This document shows positions 1-7,524 of a stretch of DNA of 7,919 nt, piece by piece. The notes beneath the pieces are model-generated. The model ran no database searches and had not been told where the DNA came from. It saw only the letters and a list, made by a program, of their open reading frames with translations. A program made the position numbers and the translations under genes. The number at the start of each line of letters is the position of its first letter. Position 1 is the first letter of the stretch. This stretch comes from Clostridiales bacterium (lineage in GTDB: Bacteria; Bacillota; Clostridia; Oscillospirales; Acutalibacteraceae): positions 1 to 7,919 of the forward strand of contig JAAZFZ010000068.1 of assembly GCA_012511485.1 (NCBI GenBank). Direction: 5' to 3'.

Positions 1-51
1 CAACATAACCATTGCCAGCAAAGCACTAAGAACTTTTTTGGATTTTCTCAA
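1..51 (-). CDS. Start of an exported protein gene (signal peptide only), cut off by the left edge
   Basis: Seventeen codons are visible, beginning with TTG at 51-49: MRKSKKVLSALLAMVML. The pattern is a basic N-region (RKSKK) followed by a hydrophobic core (VLSALLAMVML), typical of a Sec signal peptide or an N-terminal membrane anchor, and similar in style to secreted proteins of Clostridia. The frame is supported by a perfect AGGAGG nine bases upstream and by a consensus promoter further up. The mature protein lies outside the window, so its function cannot be given. It has the same orientation as the synthase but is separated from it by a terminator, so it is likely a separate transcription unit. 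Confidence 0.75.
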   Translation of the reverse strand, partial: MRKSKKVLSALLAMVML

Positions 52-307
52 CTGTATGCACCTCCTGCTAAATTTAAAAACTATTAAACTGCACGCATCG
101 AATCACTTAACCGGCAAAGCGGCGCGTACAGACCGCGCTGGTTTAACTAATGCTGTTATAATCCCTCCCTCGGCCAGGAACAGAAAGATAAGAGGTTCCA
201 TGGCATTTTGTATCACCGATATCAATAAAATAATGGCTGAAATGAAAGTAAAAATAGCCTAAATCATGAAAAATAGGCAAAATTCACCTACACCGCCATC
301 ATATGGC
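52..307 (-). promoter_or_regulatory. Long 5' leader (about 255 nt) with several possible hairpins
   Basis: This is the untranslated region between the predicted transcript start and the TTG start. On the minus strand it can form: GCCAT-ATG-ATGGC at 307-295, right at the predicted 5' end; a 9-bp stem with one bulged U at 204-173 (GCCATGGAAC with GTTCCTGGC, 13-nt loop); and a nested element at 153-95. In that element GCAT pairs with ATGC, TTAAACC pairs with GGTTAA, and GCGCG-CGCGC forms an inner hairpin. I compared it from memory with the common riboswitch cores (c-di-GMP-I, ydaO, TPP, SAM, cobalamin, glycine) and recognised none. The structure was drawn by hand and no energy was calculated. 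Confidence 0.45.
61..66 (-). promoter_or_regulatory. Ribosome-binding site AGGAGG that fixes a TTG start
   Basis: The minus strand reads AGGAGG, then nine bases (TGCATACAG), then TTG. The match to the 16S anti-SD is perfect, and extends to AGGAGGTG. No ATG or GTG lies at suitable spacing in the open frame, so this site decides the start codon at 51-49. Confidence 0.85.
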
Positions 308-314
308 TACTACA

Positions 315-343
315 AATATAACTCAGTAGGATAATTTTGTCAA
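315..343 (-). promoter_or_regulatory. Sigma-A/sigma-70-type promoter for the left-hand gene
   Basis: Read on the minus strand, TTGACA (343-338) is a perfect -35 box, followed by a 17-bp spacer and TATATT (320-315), which matches the -10 consensus at five of six positions. The expected transcript start is near 308-307. No gene start lies closer than the TTG at 51, so the promoter most likely drives the left-hand gene through a long leader. Confidence 0.75.
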
Positions 344-612
344 TGCATTTTAAACTCAGTTACTAATTTTGTATAAATTGCACATAAGAGAAAACATATT
401 TTGGCTATTGTGATTAAGTTAAAATTTAATGGTAAAGATTTCACAATTTCCCATATTATTTCCCATATTCCATATTATTAAATGTATAGCACTTATATGA
501 AAAGCAGAAGTACTTTACGGAATTTTTTTATTCCTTTATAATAAATTCTATTCTCAAAGACCTGAAAAAAGCAAAAAATGTCATTAATTTTTTGAATTTT
601 TTATATAAATAA
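344..612. other. AT-rich intergenic stretch without a recognisable gene
   Basis: No frame here has a start, a ribosome-binding site and a protein-like composition. The only structure seen is a 12-bp tandem repeat at 446-469 and a weak 5-bp inverted repeat around a run of T at 519-534. It lies between the synthase terminator and the promoter of the left-hand gene and is probably upstream regulatory or spacer DNA for that gene. Confidence 0.6.
446..476. repeat. 12-bp tandem direct repeat, two full copies and a partial third
   Basis: ATTTCCCATATT occurs at 446-457 and again, head to tail, at 458-469. CCATATT follows at 470-476 and is then followed by ATTA. It lies about 100-130 bp upstream of the -35 box of the left-hand promoter. 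It could be an operator or AT-rich upstream element, or simply replication slippage. Confidence 0.8.
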
Positions 613-643
613 CCCCCTTATTACCTTTCGGTCAATAAGGAGG
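600..643 (-). terminator. Hairpin terminator of the synthase gene
   Basis: Seventeen bases after the TGA stop, the minus strand has a stem of about 13 bp: CCTCCTTATT-G-ACC, loop GAAA, GGTAATAAGGGGG, with one bulged G. It occupies 643 to 613 and is followed by TTATTTATAT. The loop is a GNRA tetraloop, and one stem position is a G-U wobble only when read as minus-strand RNA (C-A on the plus strand), so the structure fits leftward transcription. The U-tract is interrupted by A, so the termination strength is uncertain. Confidence 0.75.
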
Positions 644-660
644 CAGATTTTTATGAAAAA

Positions 661-3600
661 TCACTTTATTGCATAGTGATTTTTGCCGTCAAGAGGTATA
701 TATTCCAACTCATTGCCGTCAACTGAAAGCTTTGAATTTTCGTCACCTGTCAACTCGATTATTATTTCGGCATTTTCAATAACAAGCCTGACCTTTTCCT
801 TATCCCAGCCTGAAGGAAGTCTCGGCTTGATATAAAGCCTTTCACCTTTACGAATTATTCCGAGCAGTTCCTCCTTTACGGCCCTGTAATACCATGCCGC
901 AGAGCCTGTGTAAAGGGTCCAGCCTGCACGCCCTTCAATACCGTTTGCTGAGGATACATCGCCTGCCAAAGCATAGGGCTCCGCTCTATACATATCGCTT
1001 AGGGTATTATCATTTGAGATTTCGGCAGGGTTTATCAGTTTTAGCAGCTCATAACCTTCATTTGACCTGCCTGCACGAATTAATGCCATGCAAAGCCATA
1101 CGGCGGCATGAGTATATTGTCCTCCGTTTTCCCGTATCCCTTGAGGGTAGGCTGCTATATAGCCTGCATTTCTTCCGTTGCCTGAAAACGGTGCCGCCAG
1201 CAGCTTAATAATATGGTTATCCTTATCAACAAGCTCTCTGACTGCCGTATCAAGTGCAATTCTTTTTCTCTCCTCGTCCGGCATTCCGGCAAGAGTTGCA
1301 AATGACTGAGTAAGGCTGTCAATAGAGCACTCCGCTTTTGTGTTCGGTTTTGAAGAATCTCCGCCGGTGATTCCCATAGGTGTTCCGTCATCATAAAAAG
1401 CCCTTATATATCTGTCGCCGTTCCAAGCATGTTTGTCTATTTGCTCCGCAAGCTGTAAACGGACTGTATTATACTGCTCTGCCCTGTGTCCATCCTCCAT
1501 TATTCTGCAAAGCAGCGATGCCTTTTCAAGCACCATGAGCATGAATTGTGCAAGCCAAACACTTTCCCCTCTCCCGCCGATACCAACCTTGTTAAAGCCG
1601 TCATTCCAGTCGCCACCGCCTATTAATGGAAGGCCGTGCTCACCGAATTTCAGCGACCTGTCAACAGCCTTGATGCAATGCTCATATACAGTTTCCCTGT
1701 GGTGCGACATTGTGGGATGAAAATACCTTTCATGTTCATTTTCTGCAAGCTCCTCGCCGCTAATATAGGGTGCCAGAACACTGAGCAGGCCATAATCCTG
1801 TGTCTGTTCGATATATTCACCCGTAACAAATGGCAACCAGAGTAAATCATCACTGTATCTTGTTCTGACCCCTATCAGGCCGCCTGCCCTTTTGGGCATA
1901 CTGTGCCACCAGTGCAGGACATCCCCCTGCTCAAACTGGACTGCACAGCATCTGATAATATGACTTTTTACCAGCTGCGGATGCGTTAGAATCAGGGCGG
2001 AGGCATCCTGAAGCTGGTCTCTGAATCCCCATGCACCGCCGCACTGGTAGAAGCCTGTTCTGCCCATGAATCTGCTTTTGAGTATTTGTGCGGGTAGCCA
2101 TGTGTTAATAAGATGGTTGAAGGACTTATCTGGGGTGTCAATGCTTATTGAATTGGTGTTGTAGCGGTCAAAAACCCCAAGCGACGCAACGTTTACGGCA
2201 GCATTCTCATTTGCGCCCCATGAAAGTGAAAAAAAGACTTCGATTTCCTCGTCGCTCCTGAAGCTGATATTTTTGCCCACCGCCGCACAGGGGTTCGGCA
2301 GAGGCAGCAGCTTATTCACCTGCCAGTTGCCTGAAAGAAACGCAGTTCTGTCACAGCAGACAAAATCCGCCCCTCCCAAAACACAAAGAGCACAGTACCC
2401 TTTAAAATTACTCCATGAGGATGAAACTAAAACGCCGTCTTTTATGGTTTTTGCCTGGACCATTCTCGTAAGTGTGGAATTCACACCCAGAACAGGCTCA
2501 CAGTAATATGCGAGCTTGCATTTTATGGATTTTCCGGTATTGTTAGTTATTTTTACCCTGCAAAGCTTAGCCATGCCCTTGTGGGGGACTTTGACATTGA
2601 CCTCAAATCTCATGCCCTGAGCTTCGGAGTACCAGCTTGCACTTTCGGGAGTAAAAACACAGGATGAGCCCATCAAAAGGTCATAATATTTGCCGTTTAT
2701 TTTCAGAATCAGCATCTCTCCCTTGTTGTCAAAGCGTGAATCGTTAAACCATGGGGTCAATTTGTTCTCTCTTGAGTTGACAGCCCATGTAAATCCCAAT
2801 GCCTTGTCACTAACAAGAGTACCAAAGGTATGGTTACATAACACTAAAGACCATGGTACGCTTGGCATAGATTCTTTTTTTGTTATGACAAATTCATTGT
2901 CTGTAAAGTAATTGTCCTTGACAAATAAATCGGCTTTTTTGTTAAGTGTAACTGGATTTGAGGTCAGAATTTCGAATGGGATGAACTCCGGCTCAGGCAG
3001 CTCAAACCTTTCGCCGGTAGTAGGGGCTATAAATACGGTTGCTGCCATAACCGCCTTTATGATTTCCATATCAGTCTTAGAGATGTCTATTGCAAATACT
3101 CCTCCGTTGACATTGAGCAGATTCCCGCTCCCCTCGTTTTTGAGCATTTCCCTGATTGCACTTATTATAGGAGCATCGTATTCCCCCGCATCACGGTATG
3201 CTATTACAACATCGGTAAAAATGCCTATTGACCTGAGGCTTTTGTTTATTCTCACATAGGGAAGTGTCCTCAAAACATCCTCTGAGCTATAAATTTCAAT
3301 AAAAATTATCGGGTAATCGCCGGAAATTCCGAGACTCCACAGGGCAGGAGTTCCCCTTTTGTTTTCGGTTATTAACTCCGAAGACCCATTTGTTTCCCTG
3401 ACATTATAGAAAAGCTGGGGCACAATTGAATTGCCTATGACGCTTTCCAGCCCGTCGCCGTTGAACATTCCCTGTGCGCCGTTTTTTATTCCTCTCTCTT
3501 CCCTTATTTTAATAATGCCGTTGACTGCCTCGGTTTTTGTGGTTGAGGCATAAAAAAGCAGAGTGAACCTTTTGCTCTCTTTGGGCGCAATGCGCACCGG

Positions 3601-6600
3601 GATGCAAAACGCTGCACAGGTGTCGGGGTTGCCTCTTGAAGAGCCAAGCTTAATGTCGGAGCTGAGAAGGGTGTCCATCCCGTAACCGCACTTGAGCACC
3701 TTTTCCCTGTTTGCTTCAAAGGTATATGCAGTTTTTTCAACAAAACCCACCGCCAGACAAAGGCTCTGCCGCCCGCTCCTTGACCTTCTGTTAAAAAGAT
3801 GAACACCATTCATTTTATCAAAACTATCCTCGAGAAAAAGCTTTGAGAATGCGGGGTGAGCCTCCTCGTCCTTAGGTGTTGCAAGGCTTGGTTCAAAATA
3901 GACTACAAGGTCGCATTTGAGCGCATTATTTTCACTGAGGTTTTTTATTGTGAATTTTCTCTGCTCGCACGGCAAGTGAGAGTGCACTGCAGTTTGCATT
4001 GTTAGCAGAATGTTTTTAAGTTTAGCCTCGTGCTTGGCTTCGTTCCCCTGAAACTCCGCTTTAAACTCTGCCTTTGACCTGTAGTCAAGTGAGCGCACGG
4101 CCGGCAGGACAGTATCCTCAGATTTGACTAATGCAAATACTCCCTGCGGTCTTCTGAGCAAATCGCCCGAATGGCGCAGAATACTCACACCTCTGTAAAG
4201 CGAAATACAAGTACCCACATCCGTTATTCCGCAGGTCCACTCCCTGTTTGTGAAAAGCTTCATGTGCGGGTTTGAGGGAGTTAGATGCTCATACTCTTTA
4301 ATGAAAGGTTCTGTTCTTTCCCTTGTTTTTGGGATATCCCTCAATTCTACCTCCCTGTAAACGGCGGCACCGTACTGAATTTTTTCATTCAGCAAGCAGG
4401 AGGCGGACGCCATTTTGCCATCTGATATAAACCTTTTTTGAGAAATATTCGGGTTGAGAGTGTTTAAAACCATGAGCATACTCATGCCGACATGATGAGC
4501 CATATAGCTCCTGACCACGGCAAAATCTTGTCCTGCTGTGCGTGTTGAGGTATAGTCAACCGCCTCAAAAAAGCCGCAACGCCCGACAATGCCCATACTT
4601 TCGAGTAATTCAAGGTTTTTGAGGGATTCGTCAAGGTCTGTTGTTAATGAAAGGAAGGAGGAATAGGGTGAGATAATAAGCTCCGTATTTAATCCGCGCT
4701 TGAGCCCGAGCTTTTGCACACCGTGCGCCTTATACTGATAACTTAGCTGCCTGTCAAAGGCATAGAATCCGCTTTCGGAAATGCCCCATGGCAGAATTAG
4801 CCCACTGATTTTAATACCCTTGACCCTTTTGCGCTGGCATTGGAGGCAGAACCGCAGTGCCTCATAAGTCAATGTACCCTTGGGTGAGGGCAGAAAAATA
4901 TTCGGCATGAAGTACTCAAACATTGTCCCCGTCCATGAAACAGGTCCCGTATGTCTGCCTGACTTTGCCATCATGCGCCCGAGCGTACCCCAATGCTTTT
5001 TTGATATTATCCTGCTGGCTATTGCATAATAACCCACCATTCTCGCTTCACTCATGAGCAGGTCATAGTAGGAGGGCGACAGCTCCCCTGTGCTCAAATC
5101 AATTCCAATATGAAAAAGTTTTCTCCTGCTATTATACAGGGGCAATAGGTCGCATGAGTCAATGAACTCGGTGAGCCTTTTTCGGATTTCTTCAAGCGTC
5201 GGGTTTTCGCCTGAATATTCGAGCAGCCCCTGCCTTAGGGCAACCATGCAGCAAAGCAGATTCCCGCTGTCAACAGTGGAAACATATTTAGGCTCAAGAG
5301 GCTTCAGGTTAGAGGTATCGTACCAGTTGAGAAGGTTGCCCTCCCACTTTTCAAGCCTTTCAATGCTGCTTAGTGAGTTGTCAAGCCTTTCATATAGCTC
5401 TGTGCTGTCAATAAAACCGAAATCTCTGGCAGCGAGCACACACATGAGCATCATGCCGATATTCGTCGGGGATGTCCTTTGCGCAACCATAAAAACGGGA
5501 GTTTCCTGTATATTATCCGGCGGAAGGTAGTTGTTTTCGGCATTGCATAGCTCAACATAGTATTGCCACATCCCCGCAGCGTAGGAAAGGAGCTTTTCTC
5601 TTTTTGCATAGCTCAGGGAGCTTGTGGTTTTCCCCTTCTCCCTGCCCGATAAAAATGCAAACGGGATATTAAAAAGCATTATTACGCCCAAAAGCCTCTG
5701 CCATGCACCACCTAAAAAGAGCAGCGGGGTGGCAACTACAAATGTGGGAATAAGCCTCAGGAGTGTGGCCTGCCACTTCCTGCCGACATCACTCTGGGCG
5801 GCGGTGGTCCACTCAAGAAGGTTTTTCTTGCTGACAAAGCTCCTCCATAAGGCTTTGGATATTGAAGAAAGGCTTACCCATGCTGTTTGGGCAAGCATAG
5901 TTATCCAAACTCCGCAGCGCAGCAATGCGGCAAGAGCATTGGGAGTAGTGCCGGAATAATAGAGCTGAGAAAACAATGACGGTCCGCCCGAAACCAGTGA
6001 ACGGATAACCGAAAAAAGGTCACTGCCCACGGCGCTGAGCAGGCAGACTATGCTCACTAGCGCTGCAATCCTCCATGGCATAAGGAGTGCCAGCAGAACA
6101 CCTGCACAAGCTATAACCGGAGTAATGCTTCTGCGCAGGTTATCAAACAGCTTATATCTTGAGAGCCGATTGAGAGGCCCCTGCCCGAAAATAAAAATCG
6201 AGTTCTGCCAATCCCCTCTTATCCAGCGCCCGAGCCTGTCATAATAGGAGCTCTGCCGTTTCGGGAATCCGTCTGTAATCTGCACATTTGAGGCAAGCCC
6301 GGCACGCATATAGCCGCCTTCAAGGATATCGTGGCTTAAGATTCTTTCCTCAGGCAGGGTATCGTTAAGAACCGTATAGAAGGCGTCAACATCTAAAAGC
6401 CCCTTGCCTGAAAAAATGCCCTCTCCGAACAGGTCCTGATACCTTTCACAGCAATGGGAGCTATAGGCAGTAATTCCGCCTTCGCCCGCCATAATTGACG
6501 AAAATGTTGTTGAACGGGTTGAGCTGATTTCAATATTGACATTTGGAACAAGGACTCCGTAACCCAGCGTTACCCTGCCTAGCTTTTCATCAACAACCGG

Positions 6601-7497
6601 TCTGTTGAGCGGATGTAATGCAATTTCCACAAGCTCAGCGGCAGTATCCATCGGGATAAAGGTATCACTGTCGAGAGCAAGGATATATTTAACCTTATTA
6701 AGGCTCTGCGTATCCCCTGTGATATTCAGAAACTCCGCATTCCTGCCTTTTATCAGACGTATGAGCTGAGTGATTGCTCCTCTTTTTCTCTCCCAGCCTG
6801 AATAGGAGCCCTGCGTATTGGAAAAAACTCTAGGACGCACTGCCAGAATGAAGCTGTTTGAGTAAAGCTTGTTCATTTTCCGCACTACCCTTGCGGCTGC
6901 GGCTATATCTGCCCTGTCCTCAGGCTTGACCGGCACATCGGCACTTTTTAAATCTGCAAGAATACAGATTTTTAAATTTTCCTGACCGTTTGACTGCCAA
7001 AGCTCAATGAGCTTCTTGTGCAGGTTTTCGGCATTCTGAGCATTCGGCAGGAGCATTGAAACGGTAATCATTGTTAAAGCATCTTGAGGAATCTGGAGCT
7101 TTAAATCAAGTGACGGCAATTCGTTTGGCCTGATGTTTCGCATAAATGCTGCTTCAATTGGATATCTCAACACCTCCCAAAGCGGAATAAGCAAAAGGAA
7201 GGGTACATAAAAGCTCCTGAATAAAAAGCCAAGCGCAATGCTGACTACTATCGGAGACGCTATCTCTGTAACAATTGATGCCGCTCCCCTTCTTTTGTTT
7301 TTGGTGTTTTCAAGAATATAGCAGCCGATGTGCCTTTCCCGCTCATTTGCACCCCTCCGGGACATTTTCAAGGCCTCAAGCGCAACCTCTTCATCGTTCT
7401 TTTTTGTCTTTTGAGCCTTTCGGGATATTGCCTGCCTGTAAAGGCATTTGCCTTGCTCGTCCATCTTTTCATAGTAGCCTGCGGGGTCACGGAGCAA
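661..7497 (-). CDS. ndvB: Cyclic beta-1,2-glucan synthase (NdvB/ChvB/Cgs family), main part downstream of an in-frame stop
   Basis: This is a membrane enzyme predicted to make beta-1,2-glucan from UDP-glucose, cyclise it and trim its chain length. Residues are counted from the TTG at 7497. Hydrophobic segments lie at about 73-110, 459-497, 524-545 and 581-617. The GT84/GT2-like domain (about 140-440) has LDSDT at 275-279, HDILEGG at 389-395 and GRWIRGDWQ at 423-431. The PF10091/GH189-type module (about 805-1015) has YDLLMSEAR, GISESGFY (E908), FFEAVDYT (E978) and MAHHVGMS. GH94 beta-sandwich regions lie near 1080-1320 and 1550-1770. The GH94 barrel (about 1795-2215) has GFRDQLQD, GGGDWNDGFN at 1960-1969 (the family's general-acid motif) and GGQYTHAAVW. 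All modules look intact to the TGA stop. The TTG is only the first possible start after a TAA: it sits inside a conserved stretch and has no good ribosome-binding site, so this is probably not the native start. The family call is very firm; the linkage product is inferred from the family. Confidence 0.93.
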   Translation of the reverse strand: MLRDPAGYYEKMDEQGKCLYRQAISRKAQKTKKNDEEVALEALKMSRRGANERERHIGCYILENTKNKRRGAASIVTEIASPIVVSIALGFLFRSFYVPFLLLIPLWEVLRYPIEAAFMRNIRPNELPSLDLKLQIPQDALTMITVSMLLPNAQNAENLHKKLIELWQSNGQENLKICILADLKSADVPVKPEDRADIAAAARVVRKMNKLYSNSFILAVRPRVFSNTQGSYSGWERKRGAITQLIRLIKGRNAEFLNITGDTQSLNKVKYILALDSDTFIPMDTAAELVEIALHPLNRPVVDEKLGRVTLGYGVLVPNVNIEISSTRSTTFSSIMAGEGGITAYSSHCCERYQDLFGEGIFSGKGLLDVDAFYTVLNDTLPEERILSHDILEGGYMRAGLASNVQITDGFPKRQSSYYDRLGRWIRGDWQNSIFIFGQGPLNRLSRYKLFDNLRRSITPVIACAGVLLALLMPWRIAALVSIVCLLSAVGSDLFSVIRSLVSGGPSLFSQLYYSGTTPNALAALLRCGVWITMLAQTAWVSLSSISKALWRSFVSKKNLLEWTTAAQSDVGRKWQATLLRLIPTFVVATPLLFLGGAWQRLLGVIMLFNIPFAFLSGREKGKTTSSLSYAKREKLLSYAAGMWQYYVELCNAENNYLPPDNIQETPVFMVAQRTSPTNIGMMLMCVLAARDFGFIDSTELYERLDNSLSSIERLEKWEGNLLNWYDTSNLKPLEPKYVSTVDSGNLLCCMVALRQGLLEYSGENPTLEEIRKRLTEFIDSCDLLPLYNSRRKLFHIGIDLSTGELSPSYYDLLMSEARMVGYYAIASRIISKKHWGTLGRMMAKSGRHTGPVSWTGTMFEYFMPNIFLPSPKGTLTYEALRFCLQCQRKRVKGIKISGLILPWGISESGFYAFDRQLSYQYKAHGVQKLGLKRGLNTELIISPYSSFLSLTTDLDESLKNLELLESMGIVGRCGFFEAVDYTSTRTAGQDFAVVRSYMAHHVGMSMLMVLNTLNPNISQKRFISDGKMASASCLLNEKIQYGAAVYREVELRDIPKTRERTEPFIKEYEHLTPSNPHMKLFTNREWTCGITDVGTCISLYRGVSILRHSGDLLRRPQGVFALVKSEDTVLPAVRSLDYRSKAEFKAEFQGNEAKHEAKLKNILLTMQTAVHSHLPCEQRKFTIKNLSENNALKCDLVVYFEPSLATPKDEEAHPAFSKLFLEDSFDKMNGVHLFNRRSRSGRQSLCLAVGFVEKTAYTFEANREKVLKCGYGMDTLLSSDIKLGSSRGNPDTCAAFCIPVRIAPKESKRFTLLFYASTTKTEAVNGIIKIREERGIKNGAQGMFNGDGLESVIGNSIVPQLFYNVRETNGSSELITENKRGTPALWSLGISGDYPIIFIEIYSSEDVLRTLPYVRINKSLRSIGIFTDVVIAYRDAGEYDAPIISAIREMLKNEGSGNLLNVNGGVFAIDISKTDMEIIKAVMAATVFIAPTTGERFELPEPEFIPFEILTSNPVTLNKKADLFVKDNYFTDNEFVITKKESMPSVPWSLVLCNHTFGTLVSDKALGFTWAVNSRENKLTPWFNDSRFDNKGEMLILKINGKYYDLLMGSSCVFTPESASWYSEAQGMRFEVNVKVPHKGMAKLCRVKITNNTGKSIKCKLAYYCEPVLGVNSTLTRMVQAKTIKDGVLVSSSWSNFKGYCALCVLGGADFVCCDRTAFLSGNWQVNKLLPLPNPCAAVGKNISFRSDEEIEVFFSLSWGANENAAVNVASLGVFDRYNTNSISIDTPDKSFNHLINTWLPAQILKSRFMGRTGFYQCGGAWGFRDQLQDASALILTHPQLVKSHIIRCCAVQFEQGDVLHWWHSMPKRAGGLIGVRTRYSDDLLWLPFVTGEYIEQTQDYGLLSVLAPYISGEELAENEHERYFHPTMSHHRETVYEHCIKAVDRSLKFGEHGLPLIGGGDWNDGFNKVGIGGRGESVWLAQFMLMVLEKASLLCRIMEDGHRAEQYNTVRLQLAEQIDKHAWNGDRYIRAFYDDGTPMGITGGDSSKPNTKAECSIDSLTQSFATLAGMPDEERKRIALDTAVRELVDKDNHIIKLLAAPFSGNGRNAGYIAAYPQGIRENGGQYTHAAVWLCMALIRAGRSNEGYELLKLINPAEISNDNTLSDMYRAEPYALAGDVSSANGIEGRAGWTLYTGSAAWYYRAVKEELLGIIRKGERLYIKPRLPSGWDKEKVRLVIENAEIIIELTGDENSKLSVDGNELEYIPLDGKNHYAIK

Positions 7498-7521
7498 AAT
7501 TCTTTCGACTGGGCTTACCTC

Positions 7522-7524
7522 TTA
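7522..7524 (-). other. In-frame TAA nonsense codon inside a conserved segment of the synthase
   Basis: The minus-strand codons read ATA CTT TAA GAG GTA AGC CCA GTC GAA AGA, that is I L stop E V S P V E R. From memory of the family, this segment usually reads like (I/F)FE(A/S)LSxVE(Q/R)ILRxDPAG, so the stop falls at the position normally held by Glu. GAA to TAA needs one base change. Frame and spacing are preserved on both sides. The locus itself ends with TGA, and no known bacterial code reads TAA as sense, so code reassignment is unlikely. Confidence 0.85.

Noticed and set aside
38..262. Plus-strand 74-codon open frame at the left end
   Set aside because: It starts with TTG without a ribosome-binding site, runs antisense over the start, ribosome-binding site and leader of the minus-strand gene, and its residues do not resemble a known protein.
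257..278. Inverted repeat GCCTA / TAGGC with T-rich flank as an attenuator in the leader
   Set aside because: The stem is only 5 bp with a 12-base loop and the following T run is broken, which is too weak to claim termination.
3504..3809. Minus-strand frames at 1155-1394, 1650-1853 and 3504-3809
   Set aside because: They overlap the synthase in another frame on the same strand, where the synthase motifs continue without a break. There is no sign of a frameshift into them.
5162..5530. Plus-strand 122-codon frame, and the other plus-strand frames between 894 and 7815
   Set aside because: All lie antisense to the synthase, whose minus-strand frame has clear family motifs across the same bases. 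They have low-complexity, Ser/Pro/Arg-rich shadow composition.
7497..7524. Frameshift as the cause of the split
   Set aside because: The upstream and downstream pieces are in exactly the same frame, and the conserved segment aligns without a gap, so only a substitution is needed.
7522..7524. Reassigned stop codon or alternative genetic code
   Set aside because: No known bacterial code reads TAA as an amino acid, and no other in-frame stop occurs in more than 2400 codons.
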